Below, piece after piece: positions 45,417 to 57,074 of a stretch of 64,000 nt of DNA. The translations under genes and the position numbers were made by a program. Every line of letters starts with the position of its first letter. The stretch's first letter is position 1. The stretch covers positions 62,001-126,000 of the forward strand of contig LSBP01000001.1 in NCBI GenBank assembly GCA_001577635.1, given 5' to 3'. The notes beneath the pieces are model-generated. The model did no database searches and had not been told where the DNA came from. It worked only from the letters and a program-made list of their open reading frames with translations. Source of the stretch: Halomonadaceae bacterium T82-2. GTDB lineage: Bacteria; Pseudomonadota; Gammaproteobacteria; Pseudomonadales; Halomonadaceae.

Positions 45417-46607
45417 CTAGTCGCGGAACACGCGCACGCCCAGCGCCTTGAGGTAGGCCGTCTCGGGAATCGACGGGTGCACCGGGTGGTCCGGTCCCTG
45501 TCCGCCCTGATAGAGGATCTGACCGTGCCGGTCCTGGTGACGCACCGCACCGCGCACGCACTCCACCAGCCGCTCGGTAGCCAGATGCATCGAGCAGGAG
45601 GCGGAGAGCAGCAGGCCGTCGCGTCCCAGCAGGCGCATCGCCTCGCGGTTGAGACGCGCGTAGGCGCGCTCGCCGTTGGCGATGTCCTTGCGCCGCTTGA
45701 TGAACGCCGGCGGATCGAGAATCACCACGTCGAAATGCTCACCGTCGGCCTTGAGCGCGGCCAGGGCCTCGAAGGCATCGGCCTCGCCTACCGCCACCCG
45801 GTCGTCCACCCCGTTGAGCGTGGCGTTTTCGGCCACACGCTCCAGCGCCTCGGCGGAACGGTCCACGCACAGTACCTCGCTGGCGCCGTGCGCCGCCGCC
45901 TGCACACCCCAGCCACCGATGTAGCTGAACAGGTCCAGCACCCGCTTGCCCTCCACCAAGGCGTTGAGCCAGGCCCGGTTGGGGCGATGATCGTAGAACC
46001 AGCCGGTCTTCTGGCCGTCGAGCACCGGCGCGACGAAGCGCACACCGTTCTCCTCGAGCAGTACCTGCTCGGGCAGTTCGCCGTGGACCACCGCCACCTC
46101 GCTCTCGAGCTGCTCCTGGCGGCGCCCGGAGGTATCGTTCTTGAACACGATCGCCCGCGGCGAGAGCACCTTGTCCAGCGCCGCGATCACTTCCTCGGCC
46201 AGCCGCTCCATGCCCAGAGTATTGAGCTGGACCACCAGCACGTCCCCGAAGCGATCGACCACCAGCCCCGGCAGCAAATCGCCCTCGCCGTGCACCAGGC
46301 GATAGAACGGCTTGTCGAACAGCCGCTCGCGCAGCGCCAGCGCCTGGTTGAAGCGGTGCACCAGCAGCGAGCGATCCAGCCTCACGTTGACATCGCGGGA
46401 TACCACGCGGGCGCAGATCAGCGAGTGCGGATTGACATAGGCGATGCCCATCGGCTTGCCGTTGGCGGCCTCGATGATCGCCTGGCTACCCGGCTCCACC
46501 GTCTTGAGCGGCGTGGCCTGGATGTCGATCTCGTTGGAATAGAGCCAGAGATGACCGGCCTTGAGGCGGCGATCGGCGTTCTTCTTCAGGCGCAGGCGTT
46601 CGGTCAC
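45417..46607 (-). CDS. rlmI: Class I SAM-dependent 23S rRNA methyltransferase (RlmI-like); GTG start
   Basis: PUA-like N-terminus RLRLKKNADRRLKAGHLWLYSNEID, VLDLFSYIGGWGVQAAAHGA, DPPAF motif. Confidence 0.88.
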   Translation of the reverse strand: MTERLRLKKNADRRLKAGHLWLYSNEIDIQATPLKTVEPGSQAIIEAANGKPMGIAYVNPHSLICARVVSRDVNVRLDRSLLVHRFNQALALRERLFDKPFYRLVHGEGDLLPGLVVDRFGDVLVVQLNTLGMERLAEEVIAALDKVLSPRAIVFKNDTSGRRQEQLESEVAVVHGELPEQVLLEENGVRFVAPVLDGQKTGWFYDHRPNRAWLNALVEGKRVLDLFSYIGGWGVQAAAHGASEVLCVDRSAEALERVAENATLNGVDDRVAVGEADAFEALAALKADGEHFDVVILDPPAFIKRRKDIANGERAYARLNREAMRLLGRDGLLLSASCSMHLATERLVECVRGAVRHQDRHGQILYQGGQGPDHPVHPSIPETAYLKALGVRVFRD

Positions 46608-46707
46608 GGTAACTCCGGTTCAGATCATCGGGAATTGGCGGCATTTTAACGCGCTTGCAGGCCCCCGAGAAAAGTCCACGGGTCTTCATGCGCGGAGAAA
46701 CGCTGAA

Positions 46708-46809
46708 CAAATCGCCGAGCAGTGTAAAGCGCAAGGCGCACGGAGCACAGAAACCGGAGCCTATGAGTTATAGGTGAGGATTTCGAGCACCGCGCAACGC
46801 AGCGATTTG
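46708..46809. repeat. Structured intergenic element, copy A
   Basis: Outer arms CAAATCGC (46708-46715)/GCGATTTG (46802-46809); core GCAAGGC-N17-CGGAG-[CCTAT GAGTT ATAGG]-TGAG-GATTTCGAG-N8-AACGCAGC (46731-46803), homologous to copy B at 52669-52742. Confidence 0.7.
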
Positions 46810-46834
46810 CCTGCGCAGGCATTTGCGTTGTTAC

Positions 46835-47650
46835 TCAACTCTGGCAGCGCGGACAGAACACGCTGGCCCGCTGCCCCAGGGTGACGTTGCGCAGTTCACC
46901 GCCACAGCGGCGGCAGGGTTCGCCGGCGCGCCCGTAGACATTGAGGCGCTGGGCGAAGTAGCCGGGCTCGCCCACGCCGCTGACGAAGTCACGCAGCGTG
47001 GTGCCGCCCTGGGTGATGGCCGCGGCGAGCACCTCGCGGACGGCCTCGGCCAGTCGCGCGTAGCGCTCCCCCGCGATACGCCCGGCCGGTCGGCGCGGAT
47101 CGATGCCGGCCAGAAACAGTGCCTCGGCGGCATAGATATTGCCCACGCCCACCACCACGGCGTTGTCCATCAGAAACGGCTTGACCGCCAGGCGCCGGCC
47201 GCGGGACAGCCGATACAGACGTTCGCCGTCGAAGTCCGGCGACAGCGGTTCCGGCCCCAGCCTGGCCAGGCGCGGGTCATCGCTCACCCCGCCGCGCAAC
47301 CAGTCGACGAAGCCGAAGCGGCGCGGGTCGTGATAGCGCAGGATGACCCCGTCATCGACCACCAGGTCGACATGGTCGTGCTTCTTCGGCAGCTCGCCCA
47401 GCCGGGCGATGCGCAGGCTGCCCGACATGCCCAGATGCCACAGCAGGGTGCGCGTGCCCACGGGGATCGTCAGATACTTGGCGCGGCGACCCGGCTCGCC
47501 GATTTGGCGGCCGACGAGTGCGTCCTCGAGATCCACCGGCACCGGGGTGCGCAGACGGCGCTCGCGCACGATCACCTCGCGGATCTCGCGGCCTTGCAGG
47601 TACGGCGCGATGCCGCGGCGGGTAGTCTCGACTTCGGGCAACTCGGGCAT
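46835..47650 (-). CDS. mutM: Formamidopyrimidine-DNA glycosylase
   Basis: [23 protein letters not shown]...C-terminal zinc finger [25 protein letters not shown]. Confidence 0.97.
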   Translation of the reverse strand: MPELPEVETTRRGIAPYLQGREIREVIVRERRLRTPVPVDLEDALVGRQIGEPGRRAKYLTIPVGTRTLLWHLGMSGSLRIARLGELPKKHDHVDLVVDDGVILRYHDPRRFGFVDWLRGGVSDDPRLARLGPEPLSPDFDGERLYRLSRGRRLAVKPFLMDNAVVVGVGNIYAAEALFLAGIDPRRPAGRIAGERYARLAEAVREVLAAAITQGGTTLRDFVSGVGEPGYFAQRLNVYGRAGEPCRRCGGELRNVTLGQRASVFCPRCQS

Positions 47651-47706
47651 GGAGAGACTCCGTCACGAACCGAGGAGAGGGCAAGTCATATAGCGAGCAG
47701 AGACGA

Positions 47707-47731
47707 AAAGACCCGGCAAGGCCGGGTCTTT
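47707..47731 (-). terminator. Terminator downstream of rpmG
   Basis: AAAGACCCGGC-AAG-GCCGGGTCTTT; minus strand continues as TTTTCGTCT. Confidence 0.75.
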
Positions 47732-47821
47732 CTCGGCAGGCGCAACACGCCTGCGGCGGAAGCACAGCTTCACGTGCCGGATCGCGCCACCGCAAAAGGC
47801 GCCGCGTTCGACGGCAACGCG

Positions 47822-47977
47822 TTACTTGATCTTGGCTTCCTTGTACATCACGTGCTTGCGGACCACCGGATCGTACTTCTTGAATTCGAGCTTGTCCGGG
47901 GTGTTCCGCTTGTTCTTGTCGGTGGTGTAGAAGTGGCCGGTACCGGCGCTGGACACCAACTTGATCTTGTCACGCAT
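47822..47977 (-). CDS. rpmG: 50S ribosomal protein L33
   Basis: [51 protein letters not shown]; below ORF-track size cutoff. Confidence 0.97.
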   Translation of the reverse strand: MRDKIKLVSSAGTGHFYTTDKNKRNTPDKLEFKKYDPVVRKHVMYKEAKIK

Positions 47978-47992
47978 GAGTCTCGTCTCCCC

Positions 47993-48229
47993 TTAGATGC
48001 GCTCGCCGCGCTTGCGAATATCGGTCAGCACCGCCTCGATGCCCTTCTTGTCGATGATGCGCATGCCCTTGGAGGAAACACGCAGCTTGACGAAGCGCTT
48101 CTCGGCTTCCACCCAGAAACGGTGGGTGTGCAGGTTCGGCACGAAACGACGACGCGTCTTGCGCTGGGAGTGGGATACGTTGTTACCAGTCACCGGACGC
48201 TTGCCGGTAACCTGACATACTTTGGACAT
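47993..48229 (-). CDS. rpmB: 50S ribosomal protein L28
   Basis: [40 protein letters not shown]. Confidence 0.98.
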   Translation of the reverse strand: MSKVCQVTGKRPVTGNNVSHSQRKTRRRFVPNLHTHRFWVEAEKRFVKLRVSSKGMRIIDKKGIEAVLTDIRKRGERI

Positions 48230-48422
48230 GAGAGCCTCCAACCGCTGGGCGAGTTGTTCAAAACCTGTCGGGCAAACCGGGAAGAGAGAATGGCAGGTAA
48301 CCGCCTTCCGCCCCTTAATTAACCCAAGGAAGTCAAAGGGCGTACTTTATACCAGAGACCCCGTCTTCCGGCAACCGGAAATGGCGACGAAAACGTCTGC
48401 CGGCTTCCCCTCGACGCCGACG

Positions 48423-49097
48423 CTACAGCCAGCCGCGCTCGGCGAACGACACCACCTCGCCGTCGCCGATCACGAAATGATCGAGTACGCGGATCTCGAA
48501 CAGCGCCAGCGCCTCCTGCAGCCGGGTGGTGATGCGCCGGTCGGCGTCGCTGGGCTCGGCCACCCCCGAGGGATGATTGTGGGCGAAGATCAGGGCGCCG
48601 GCCCCCAGCGCCAAGGCCCGTTTGGCGACTTCGCGCGGATAGACCGAGGCACTGTCCAGCGTGCCGCGGGACAGCGACTCGAAACGGATCACCCGATGCT
48701 GAGTATCCAGAAACAGGGCGGCGAACTCCTCGTGCCCGAGATGACGCAACTGCGACGCCAGGTAGCTGCGCACCAGCGACGGCGAGGTTAGCGCCCCGCC
48801 ACGCTCGAGCTGACTGGCCAGGTGCCGGCGGGACAGTTCGAGTACCGCCTGGAGCTGCACGTACTTGGCCTCGCCCAGGCCGTGCTCGGCGCAGAAACGC
48901 TGGCGATCGGCTTCCAGCAGCGGCCGCAGGCCACCGAAGGCGCCGAGCAGATCCCGCGCCAGATCCACCGCCGAACGCCCCTTCACCCCCACCCGCAGGA
49001 AGATGGCCAGCAGTTCGGCATCGCTGAGCGCATCCGCCCCCAGGCTCAGCAGCTTCTCGCGAGGGCGCTCGCCCTCCGGCCAGTCACGAATCCCCAT
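48423..49097 (-). CDS. radC: RadC family JAB-domain protein
   Basis: [48 protein letters not shown]...[14 protein letters not shown]. Confidence 0.95.
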   Translation of the reverse strand: MGIRDWPEGERPREKLLSLGADALSDAELLAIFLRVGVKGRSAVDLARDLLGAFGGLRPLLEADRQRFCAEHGLGEAKYVQLQAVLELSRRHLASQLERGGALTSPSLVRSYLASQLRHLGHEEFAALFLDTQHRVIRFESLSRGTLDSASVYPREVAKRALALGAGALIFAHNHPSGVAEPSDADRRITTRLQEALALFEIRVLDHFVIGDGEVVSFAERGWL

Positions 49098-49313
49098 CGG
49101 CTCCCTCCACTCCAGCTCCGGGTGTGTTCACGGCATCCTCACGCAGAATATCAGCAATGATGCATAAATAAATACACACCTCACCCAGGTGGCGTTGTCG
49201 GCGCTTCCGGCACGACAGGCCTGCTCCCGGGCAAGCGGCCTCTATACTGAGGCCGCCCACGGCCATCGCCTGGCATGGGATACGCGGCGACCAGCGCGAC
49301 AAGGAGTCAGGAG

Positions 49314-50759
49314 ATGGCACTTCACAGGGTGGGCAGCCAGTATGCAGACGCCCGGTCGGGTATCGTCCACCTCGGCCTGGGTGCCTTCCACCGCGCCCAC
49401 CAGGCGGTCTACGTCGAGCGCAACCTGGCGCGCCACGGCGGCGGGGACTGGGGCATCATCAGCGCCAACATCCGTTCCAACCGCCGGCTCGTCGAACTGA
49501 TGCGCCAGCGCGACCGGCGCTACCACGTCGCCGAATACGCCGACCGCGCGCATGTCACGCTGCGCGAGATCGGCGCGATCCGCGAGACGCTCTACGCCGG
49601 TCCCGACGGCGCCGACCTCGAGGCCCTGCTGGCCCGCATGAGCGAACCGGGCGTGCGCATCGTCACCCTGACCGTCACCGAGAAGGGCTACCATCTGAGT
49701 CCCGCCGACGGCCGTCTGCTCGTCGACGCCCCGCCGATCGCCCACGACATCGCCGAGCCCGCCATACCGCACAGCGCCCCGGGGATGCTCGTCGAGGCGC
49801 TGGCCCGCCGCCGTGCCGCCGGCACGCCGGCCTTCACGGTACTCAGCTGCGACAACATACCGGACAACGGCAGGCGCGTTCGCCGCGCGGTGATCGAGCT
49901 GGCGCGCCATCGCGACGAAGGCCTCGCCGAGTGGATCGCCGAGCACGTCGCCTTTCCCTGCAGCATGGTCGACCGCATCGTACCGGCGATGACCGACGAC
50001 GACGTCGCGCGCCTCGCGGCGCTGGGCGCAGACGACCCGGCGGCGGTGGTCTGCGAGGCCTTCAGCCAATGGGTGATCGAGGACGACTTCCCGCAGGGCC
50101 GTCCCGACTGGGAGCATGACGGCGTGCAGATGGTCGCCGACGTCGCGCCCTTCGAAGCCATGAAGCTGCGCCTGCTCAACGGCAGTCACTCGCTGCTCGC
50201 CTACCTGGGGGCGCTGGCGGGTATCGAGACCGTCAGCGAGGCCGTGGGTCGTCACCAGTTCGTCGGGCTGCTGCACCGCTACATGGGTGAGGAAGCCGCG
50301 CCGACGCTGACCCTGCCGGCGGGCACCGACCTCGATGCCTACGCGGCGAACCTGCTCGCGCGCTTCGCCAACGACAGCCTTCATCACCGCCTGCAGCAGA
50401 TCGCCATGGACGGCTCGCAGAAGCTGCACCAGCGCTGGCTCGCCGGTGCCCGGGCAAGGATCGACGCCGGCGGCGACGTCGCCTGCACGGCGCTCGGCGT
50501 GGCGGCCTGGATTCGCTACACCGCCGGCAACAACCTGGCGGGCGAGAGCCACCCGGTGAACGACCCCATGGCCGAGACCTTCGCCGCCCTGCACGAGGCA
50601 CACCAGGAACCGGCCGCATTGGTCGCGGCCTTTCTCGCCCTCGATGCCATCGTCCCGCGCGAGCTGGCCGGGAATACCCGCTTCTCCGGGGCGGTGCTCG
50701 ATGCCTACCGCGCACTGAACGAGAGCGGCGTGGAGGCCGCGATCCGCCGGCTGGGCTGA
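49314..50759 (+). CDS. Mannitol dehydrogenase family protein (polyol/uronate long-chain dehydrogenase)
   Basis: IVHLGLGAFHRAHQAVYVERNLARHG...; TVTEKGYHL; KLRLLNGSHSLLAYLG. Confidence 0.92.
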   Translation: MALHRVGSQYADARSGIVHLGLGAFHRAHQAVYVERNLARHGGGDWGIISANIRSNRRLVELMRQRDRRYHVAEYADRAHVTLREIGAIRETLYAGPDGADLEALLARMSEPGVRIVTLTVTEKGYHLSPADGRLLVDAPPIAHDIAEPAIPHSAPGMLVEALARRRAAGTPAFTVLSCDNIPDNGRRVRRAVIELARHRDEGLAEWIAEHVAFPCSMVDRIVPAMTDDDVARLAALGADDPAAVVCEAFSQWVIEDDFPQGRPDWEHDGVQMVADVAPFEAMKLRLLNGSHSLLAYLGALAGIETVSEAVGRHQFVGLLHRYMGEEAAPTLTLPAGTDLDAYAANLLARFANDSLHHRLQQIAMDGSQKLHQRWLAGARARIDAGGDVACTALGVAAWIRYTAGNNLAGESHPVNDPMAETFAALHEAHQEPAALVAAFLALDAIVPRELAGNTRFSGAVLDAYRALNESGVEAAIRRLG

Positions 50760-50827
50760 CGCCGACATTACGCACCGCGCCCCGCGAAATGGTAAAGTTG
50801 CCCTTTCATTCTCGAAGGTGAACCGTC

Positions 50828-52150
50828 ATGTCGGGTTTCGGGCCGCCCCTGGCCGGAAAGCGTATCCTGCTGGGCATCAGCGGCGGCATCGCCGCCTACA
50901 AGAGCGCCGTGCTCGCGCGCCTGCTCAAGAAGGCGGGCGCCGAGGTGCGCGTGGTGATGACCGAGGGCGCCCAGGCCTTCATCGCGCCGCTGACCCTCCA
51001 GGCGCTGACCGGCGAGGCGGTGCGCACCTCGCTGCTCGACCCCGAGGCGGAAGCCGGGATGGGCCACATCGAGCTGGCCCGCTGGGCGGAGCTGGTGCTG
51101 ATCGCACCCGCCACGGCCGACCTGATGGCGCGCCTGGCCCACGGCCACGCCGACGACCTGCTCACCACCCTGTGCCTGGCCACCGGCGCCGACTGCGTGA
51201 TGGCCCCGGCGATGAATCAGGCGATGTGGGCACACCCGGCGACCCGCGACAACGCCCGTCGCCTCGCGGGCTACGGCTGGCGCCTGCTGGGCCCCGACAG
51301 CGGCGACCAGGCCTGCGGTGACGTCGGCGCCGGGCGCATGCTCGAGCCCGAGACGATCGTCGAGCGGCTCCTTTCGACGCCCGACGACGTGCCTGACGTG
51401 TCGCCCGATGCCGTACCCACCGATCCGGCAGCCGGCGATACCGACGCGGCCGACCTGACCATCACCCTCACCGCCGGCCCGACCCGCGAGGCGCTCGACC
51501 CGGTGCGTTACCTCTCGAACCACAGTTCCGGCAAGATGGGCTATGCGCTGGCCGCCGCGGCGGCCGCCCGCGGCGCCCGGGTGCGCCTGATCAGTGGCCC
51601 GGTGGCCCTGGGAACGCCCGCCGGGGTCGAGCGCGTCGACGTCACCTCGGCCGAGGAGATGCTCGAGGCCACCCGCGAGGCCGTCGCCGACAGCGATGTC
51701 TTCATCGGCTGCGCGGCGGTTGCCGACTACCGTGCCGCCCGCCCCGCCGAGCACAAGATCAAGAAGACCGACGGCCAGGACACCCTGACCCTGGAACTGG
51801 TCAAGAACCCCGACATCATCGCCACGATCGCCGCCGAGACCCCACGCCCCTTCGTGGTCGGTTTCGCCGCCGAGACCCGCGACCTCGAGGCCTATGCCCG
51901 TGACAAGCTCGCCCGCAAGAACCTCGACATGATCGTCGCCAACGACGTCTCGCGCGCCGGACTGGGCTTCGGTTCGGACCGCAACGCCGCGCTGATGCTG
52001 TGGCGCGGGGCTCAGGGCAGCGAGGGGCGTCGCGAGCTGCCGGCCCAGTCCAAGGCCGCGCTGGCCGAGGCCGTGATCGACCAGGTCATCGCACGCTTTC
52101 GCGAGCGTGCTTCCACGAATGCTTCCGCGTCCCGACAGGACTCCCCATGA
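50828..52150 (+). CDS. coaBC: Bifunctional phosphopantothenoylcysteine decarboxylase/phosphopantothenate-cysteine ligase
   Basis: [43 protein letters not shown]...[28 protein letters not shown]. Confidence 0.97.
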   Translation: MSGFGPPLAGKRILLGISGGIAAYKSAVLARLLKKAGAEVRVVMTEGAQAFIAPLTLQALTGEAVRTSLLDPEAEAGMGHIELARWAELVLIAPATADLMARLAHGHADDLLTTLCLATGADCVMAPAMNQAMWAHPATRDNARRLAGYGWRLLGPDSGDQACGDVGAGRMLEPETIVERLLSTPDDVPDVSPDAVPTDPAAGDTDAADLTITLTAGPTREALDPVRYLSNHSSGKMGYALAAAAAARGARVRLISGPVALGTPAGVERVDVTSAEEMLEATREAVADSDVFIGCAAVADYRAARPAEHKIKKTDGQDTLTLELVKNPDIIATIAAETPRPFVVGFAAETRDLEAYARDKLARKNLDMIVANDVSRAGLGFGSDRNAALMLWRGAQGSEGRRELPAQSKAALAEAVIDQVIARFRERASTNASASRQDSP

Positions 52151-52635
52151 ACGACACCGTTTCCCCGCCCCCGCAAGCCACCCGCCCGCAACTGGCCGTG
52201 AAGGTACTCGACGAGCGCGTCCACGCCTACCCGCTGCCGCACTACGCCACCACCGGCAGCGCCGGCATGGACCTGCGCGCCCTGCTCGACGCGCCTCTCG
52301 AGCTCGCGCCGGGCGACTGCGAACTGGTGCGCACCGGCCTGGCCGTGCACATTGCCGATCCCGGGCTCGCCGGCATGATCCTGCCGCGCTCGGGGCTGGG
52401 CCACAAGCACGGCATCGTGCTGGGCAACCTGGTGGGGCTGATCGATTCCGACTACCAGGGCGAGCTGATGGTCTCGGTCTGGAACCGTGGCCGCGAGCCC
52501 TTCGTGCTCGAGCCCGGCGAGCGCCTGGCCCAGTTCGTGCTGGTGCCGGTCGTGCAGGCCGACGTCACGGTGGTCGACGACTTCGCCGCCAGCCAGCGCG
52601 GCGAGGGGGGCTTCGGCCACTCCGGCCGACACTAG
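52147..52635 (+). CDS. dut: dUTP diphosphatase
   Basis: [13 protein letters not shown]...[28 protein letters not shown]; overlaps coaBC by 4 nt. Confidence 0.97.
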   Translation: MNDTVSPPPQATRPQLAVKVLDERVHAYPLPHYATTGSAGMDLRALLDAPLELAPGDCELVRTGLAVHIADPGLAGMILPRSGLGHKHGIVLGNLVGLIDSDYQGELMVSVWNRGREPFVLEPGERLAQFVLVPVVQADVTVVDDFAASQRGEGGFGHSGRH

Positions 52636-52778
52636 GGTTTGTCCGAAAAGTCGGCGAGCGACGACCAGGCAAGGCAAAAATCAGCGAAAAAGCGGAGTTT
52701 ACGGGGTGTAAATGAGCATTTTGAGATGATTTTTAACGCAGCATGGTCGAGCGCAGCCAGTTTTCAGACAAAGCCTAG
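52632..52778. repeat. Structured intergenic element, copy B, bounded by 18-bp imperfect terminal inverted repeats
   Basis: CTAGGGTTTGTCCGAAAA (52632-52649) vs reverse complement of TTTTCAGACAAAGCCTAG (52761-52778): 16/18 identical; internal stems CGACCA/TGGTCG, AAAAATCA/TGATTTTT and TTTAC/GTAAA; core homologous to copy A. The left arm overlaps the dut stop codon. Confidence 0.75.
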
Positions 52779-52864
52779 GCAGACCGGGCCGCCGAGGGCG
52801 GCCCACCACCGGCGGACGACCATCCGCCTCGTTCGTTTTGCATCCCATGACCAAGGAGGGACCC

Positions 52865-54247
52865 ATGAGCGATATCACCCCATCCATCTTCCGTGCCTAC
52901 GACATCCGCGGCACCGTCGATGACACCCTGACCGAGGCCAATGTCGAGCTGATCGGCCGGGCCATCGGCAGCGAGGCCGCCGAGCGCGGCGAGCAGACCG
53001 TCATCGTCGCCCGCGACGGCCGCCATTCGGGGCCGCGCCTGCAGGCCGCACTGATCAAGGGACTGACCGCCGCCGGCCGCGACGTCATCGACATCGGCAT
53101 GGTGCCCACGCCAGTGCTCTACTTCGCCACGCACACCCTCGAGGGCAGCGCTTCCGGCGTGATGGTCACCGGCAGTCACAACCCGCCCGAGTACAACGGT
53201 TTCAAGATCGTGCTGGGTGGCGAGACGCTCTCCGGCGACGCCATCACCGCGTTGTACCAGCGCATCGTCGACGACAACCTGACCCACGGCGAGGGCAGCG
53301 TTCGCGAGCACGACGTGCGTGACGCCTATCTCGATCGTATCCTCGGCGACGTCAAGCTGGCCGGCCCGATCAAGGCGGTGGTCGATTGCGGCAACGGCGT
53401 GGCCGGCGAGCTGGGGCCCCAGCTGGTCGCGCGCCTCGGCGCCGAGACCGTGACCCTGTTCGACGAGATCGACGGCGACTTCCCCAACCACCACCCGGAC
53501 CCGGGCAAGCTCGAGAACCTCGAGGACGTGATCCGCACCGTCAAGGAGACCAACGCCGACATCGGCCTGGCCTTCGACGGCGACGGCGACCGCCTCGGCG
53601 TGGTCACCCCCAAGGGGGAGGTGATCTATCCCGACCGGCTGATGATGGCCTTCGCCGAGGACATGCTCACCCGCAATCCGGGCGCCAAGGTGATCTTCGA
53701 CGTCAAGTGCACCGGCAACCTCGCCAAGGTGATCGACGAGGCCGGGGGCGAGCCGGAGATGTGGCGCACCGGCCACTCGCTGATCAAGGCGCGCATGAAG
53801 GAAACCGGCGCGCAGCTCGCCGGTGAGATGAGCGGGCATATCTTCTTCAAGGAGCGCTGGTACGGCTTCGATGACGGCCTCTACGGCGCCGCGCGACTGC
53901 TGGAAATTCTCTCCAAGCAGTCCGGCGACGCCGATGCCTTCTTCGCGCACTTCCCGCAGGATCTCGGCACCCCGGAACTCAACGTCAAGGTCACCGACGA
54001 CAACAAGTTCGCGATCGTCGACAAGCTGGCGCGCGAGGGCGACTTCGGCAACGACGGCGTCAAGACCACCCTCGACGGCATCCGCGTCGACTACCCGGAC
54101 GGCTGGGGTCTGTGCCGCGCCTCCAATACCACGCCGGTGCTGGTGCTGCGCTTCGAAGGCAAGAGCCAGGAAGCGCTCGAGCGCATCCAGGGGTGCTTCC
54201 GCGACGCCCTCAAGCAGGTCGCCCCGGACGCCGAACTGCCGTTCTGA
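52865..54247 (+). CDS. algC: Phosphomannomutase/phosphoglucomutase
   Basis: SIFRAYDIRGTVDDTLTEANVELIGRAIG...VMVTGSHNPPEYNGFKI; AlgC-type, in the coaBC-dut-algC-argB order. Confidence 0.94.
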   Translation: MSDITPSIFRAYDIRGTVDDTLTEANVELIGRAIGSEAAERGEQTVIVARDGRHSGPRLQAALIKGLTAAGRDVIDIGMVPTPVLYFATHTLEGSASGVMVTGSHNPPEYNGFKIVLGGETLSGDAITALYQRIVDDNLTHGEGSVREHDVRDAYLDRILGDVKLAGPIKAVVDCGNGVAGELGPQLVARLGAETVTLFDEIDGDFPNHHPDPGKLENLEDVIRTVKETNADIGLAFDGDGDRLGVVTPKGEVIYPDRLMMAFAEDMLTRNPGAKVIFDVKCTGNLAKVIDEAGGEPEMWRTGHSLIKARMKETGAQLAGEMSGHIFFKERWYGFDDGLYGAARLLEILSKQSGDADAFFAHFPQDLGTPELNVKVTDDNKFAIVDKLAREGDFGNDGVKTTLDGIRVDYPDGWGLCRASNTTPVLVLRFEGKSQEALERIQGCFRDALKQVAPDAELPF

Positions 54248-54257
54248 TCCCCACCCC

Positions 54258-54281
54258 GCCGCCGGCCTGAGGGCCGGCGGC
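54258..54281 (+). terminator. GC hairpin between algC and argB
   Basis: GCCGCCGGCC-TGAG-GGCCGGCGGC; no U-tract. Confidence 0.35.
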
Positions 54282-54294
54282 GCCCCCATCCTGA

Positions 54295-55227
<933 letters not shown>

Positions 55228-55280
55228 CACACCGCCCGACGGCAGGATGACCGCTGCTGCCGAAAACGCCTGAGCATGGT

Positions 55281-55309
55281 TTGCTACCAGGCAGACCCGC
55301 CAGTACGAT
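55281..55309 (+). promoter_or_regulatory. Putative slmA promoter (TTGCTA-N17-TACGAT)
   Basis: -35 at 55281-55286, -10 at 55304-55309, 17-nt spacer, 32 nt before the slmA start. Confidence 0.45.
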
Positions 55310-55341
55310 TGGGGACATCATAAAATATTAGAAGAATCCTC

Positions 55342-55959
55342 ATGACGCAGGTAACCACCAAGCAGAACCGCCGCGAGCAGATCCTCCAGGCGTTGGCGCT
55401 GATGCTCGAGGAGGACAGCGGCAAGCGCATCACCACGGCCTCGCTGGCCCGCCAGGTCGGCGTCAGCGAAGCCGCGCTGTACCGCCACTTTCCCAGCAAG
55501 GCGCGGATGTTCGAGGGGCTGATTGAATTCATCGAGTCGACCCTGTTCGAGCGCATCCGGTTGATCCTCGACGACACTCAGGAGGCCCTGCCCCGCTGTC
55601 AGCATATCCTCATGCTGCTGCTGGGCTTCGCCGAGAAGAACCCGGGACTGTGCCGGCTGCTCAACGGCGACGCCCTGACCGGCGAGACCGCCCGGCTGCG
55701 GGTACGCATGGGCCAGCTCTTCGAGCGCCTGGAAACCCAGCTCAAGCAGGTACTGCGCGAGGCCGAGCTGCGCGAGGGGATGCGCCCCTCGATGCCGGTC
55801 CCCGCCGCCGCCAACCTGCTGCTGGCCTACGCCGAGGGGCGTATCGGCCAGTACGTGCGCAGCGACTTCCGGCGCCGCCCCACCGAACAGTGGGACACCC
55901 AGTGGGCACACCTGTCCCGAGAGCTGCTGGCCGGCGTCGCCCAGCCCCAGGCCGGCTGA
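55342..55959 (+). CDS. slmA: Nucleoid occlusion factor SlmA (TetR family)
   Basis: [57 protein letters not shown]. Confidence 0.95.
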   Translation: MTQVTTKQNRREQILQALALMLEEDSGKRITTASLARQVGVSEAALYRHFPSKARMFEGLIEFIESTLFERIRLILDDTQEALPRCQHILMLLLGFAEKNPGLCRLLNGDALTGETARLRVRMGQLFERLETQLKQVLREAELREGMRPSMPVPAAANLLLAYAEGRIGQYVRSDFRRRPTEQWDTQWAHLSRELLAGVAQPQAG

Positions 55960-55976
55960 TCAAGATCCTGAAAACG

Positions 55977-56005
55977 ACGACGCCCGGCCTGGAGCCGGGC
56001 GTCGT
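55977..56005. terminator. Bidirectional terminator between convergent slmA and rpoH
   Basis: 12-bp stem ACGACGCCCGGC-CTGGA-GCCGGGCGTCGT flanked by AAAA on the left and TTC on the right. Confidence 0.7.
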
Positions 56006-56035
56006 TCATCATGCGGGGCAACACGGAAGCCGGAA

Positions 56036-56905
<870 letters not shown>

Positions 56906-57074
56906 GCAAGATGTCTCCATGTTGCCCTTGAAGGATCGATGCCGCGTGACCTCGATCCGGTAACCGTTAGTGTTCTAACCTTGTTTCCCCAACCTCGGAC
57001 CCTCAGCGTAGAAAGAAGTTCAACTTTCGTGCAAGCCGCCGGGGCACCTGTACAGGGAGTTTCTTGATCCGAGT

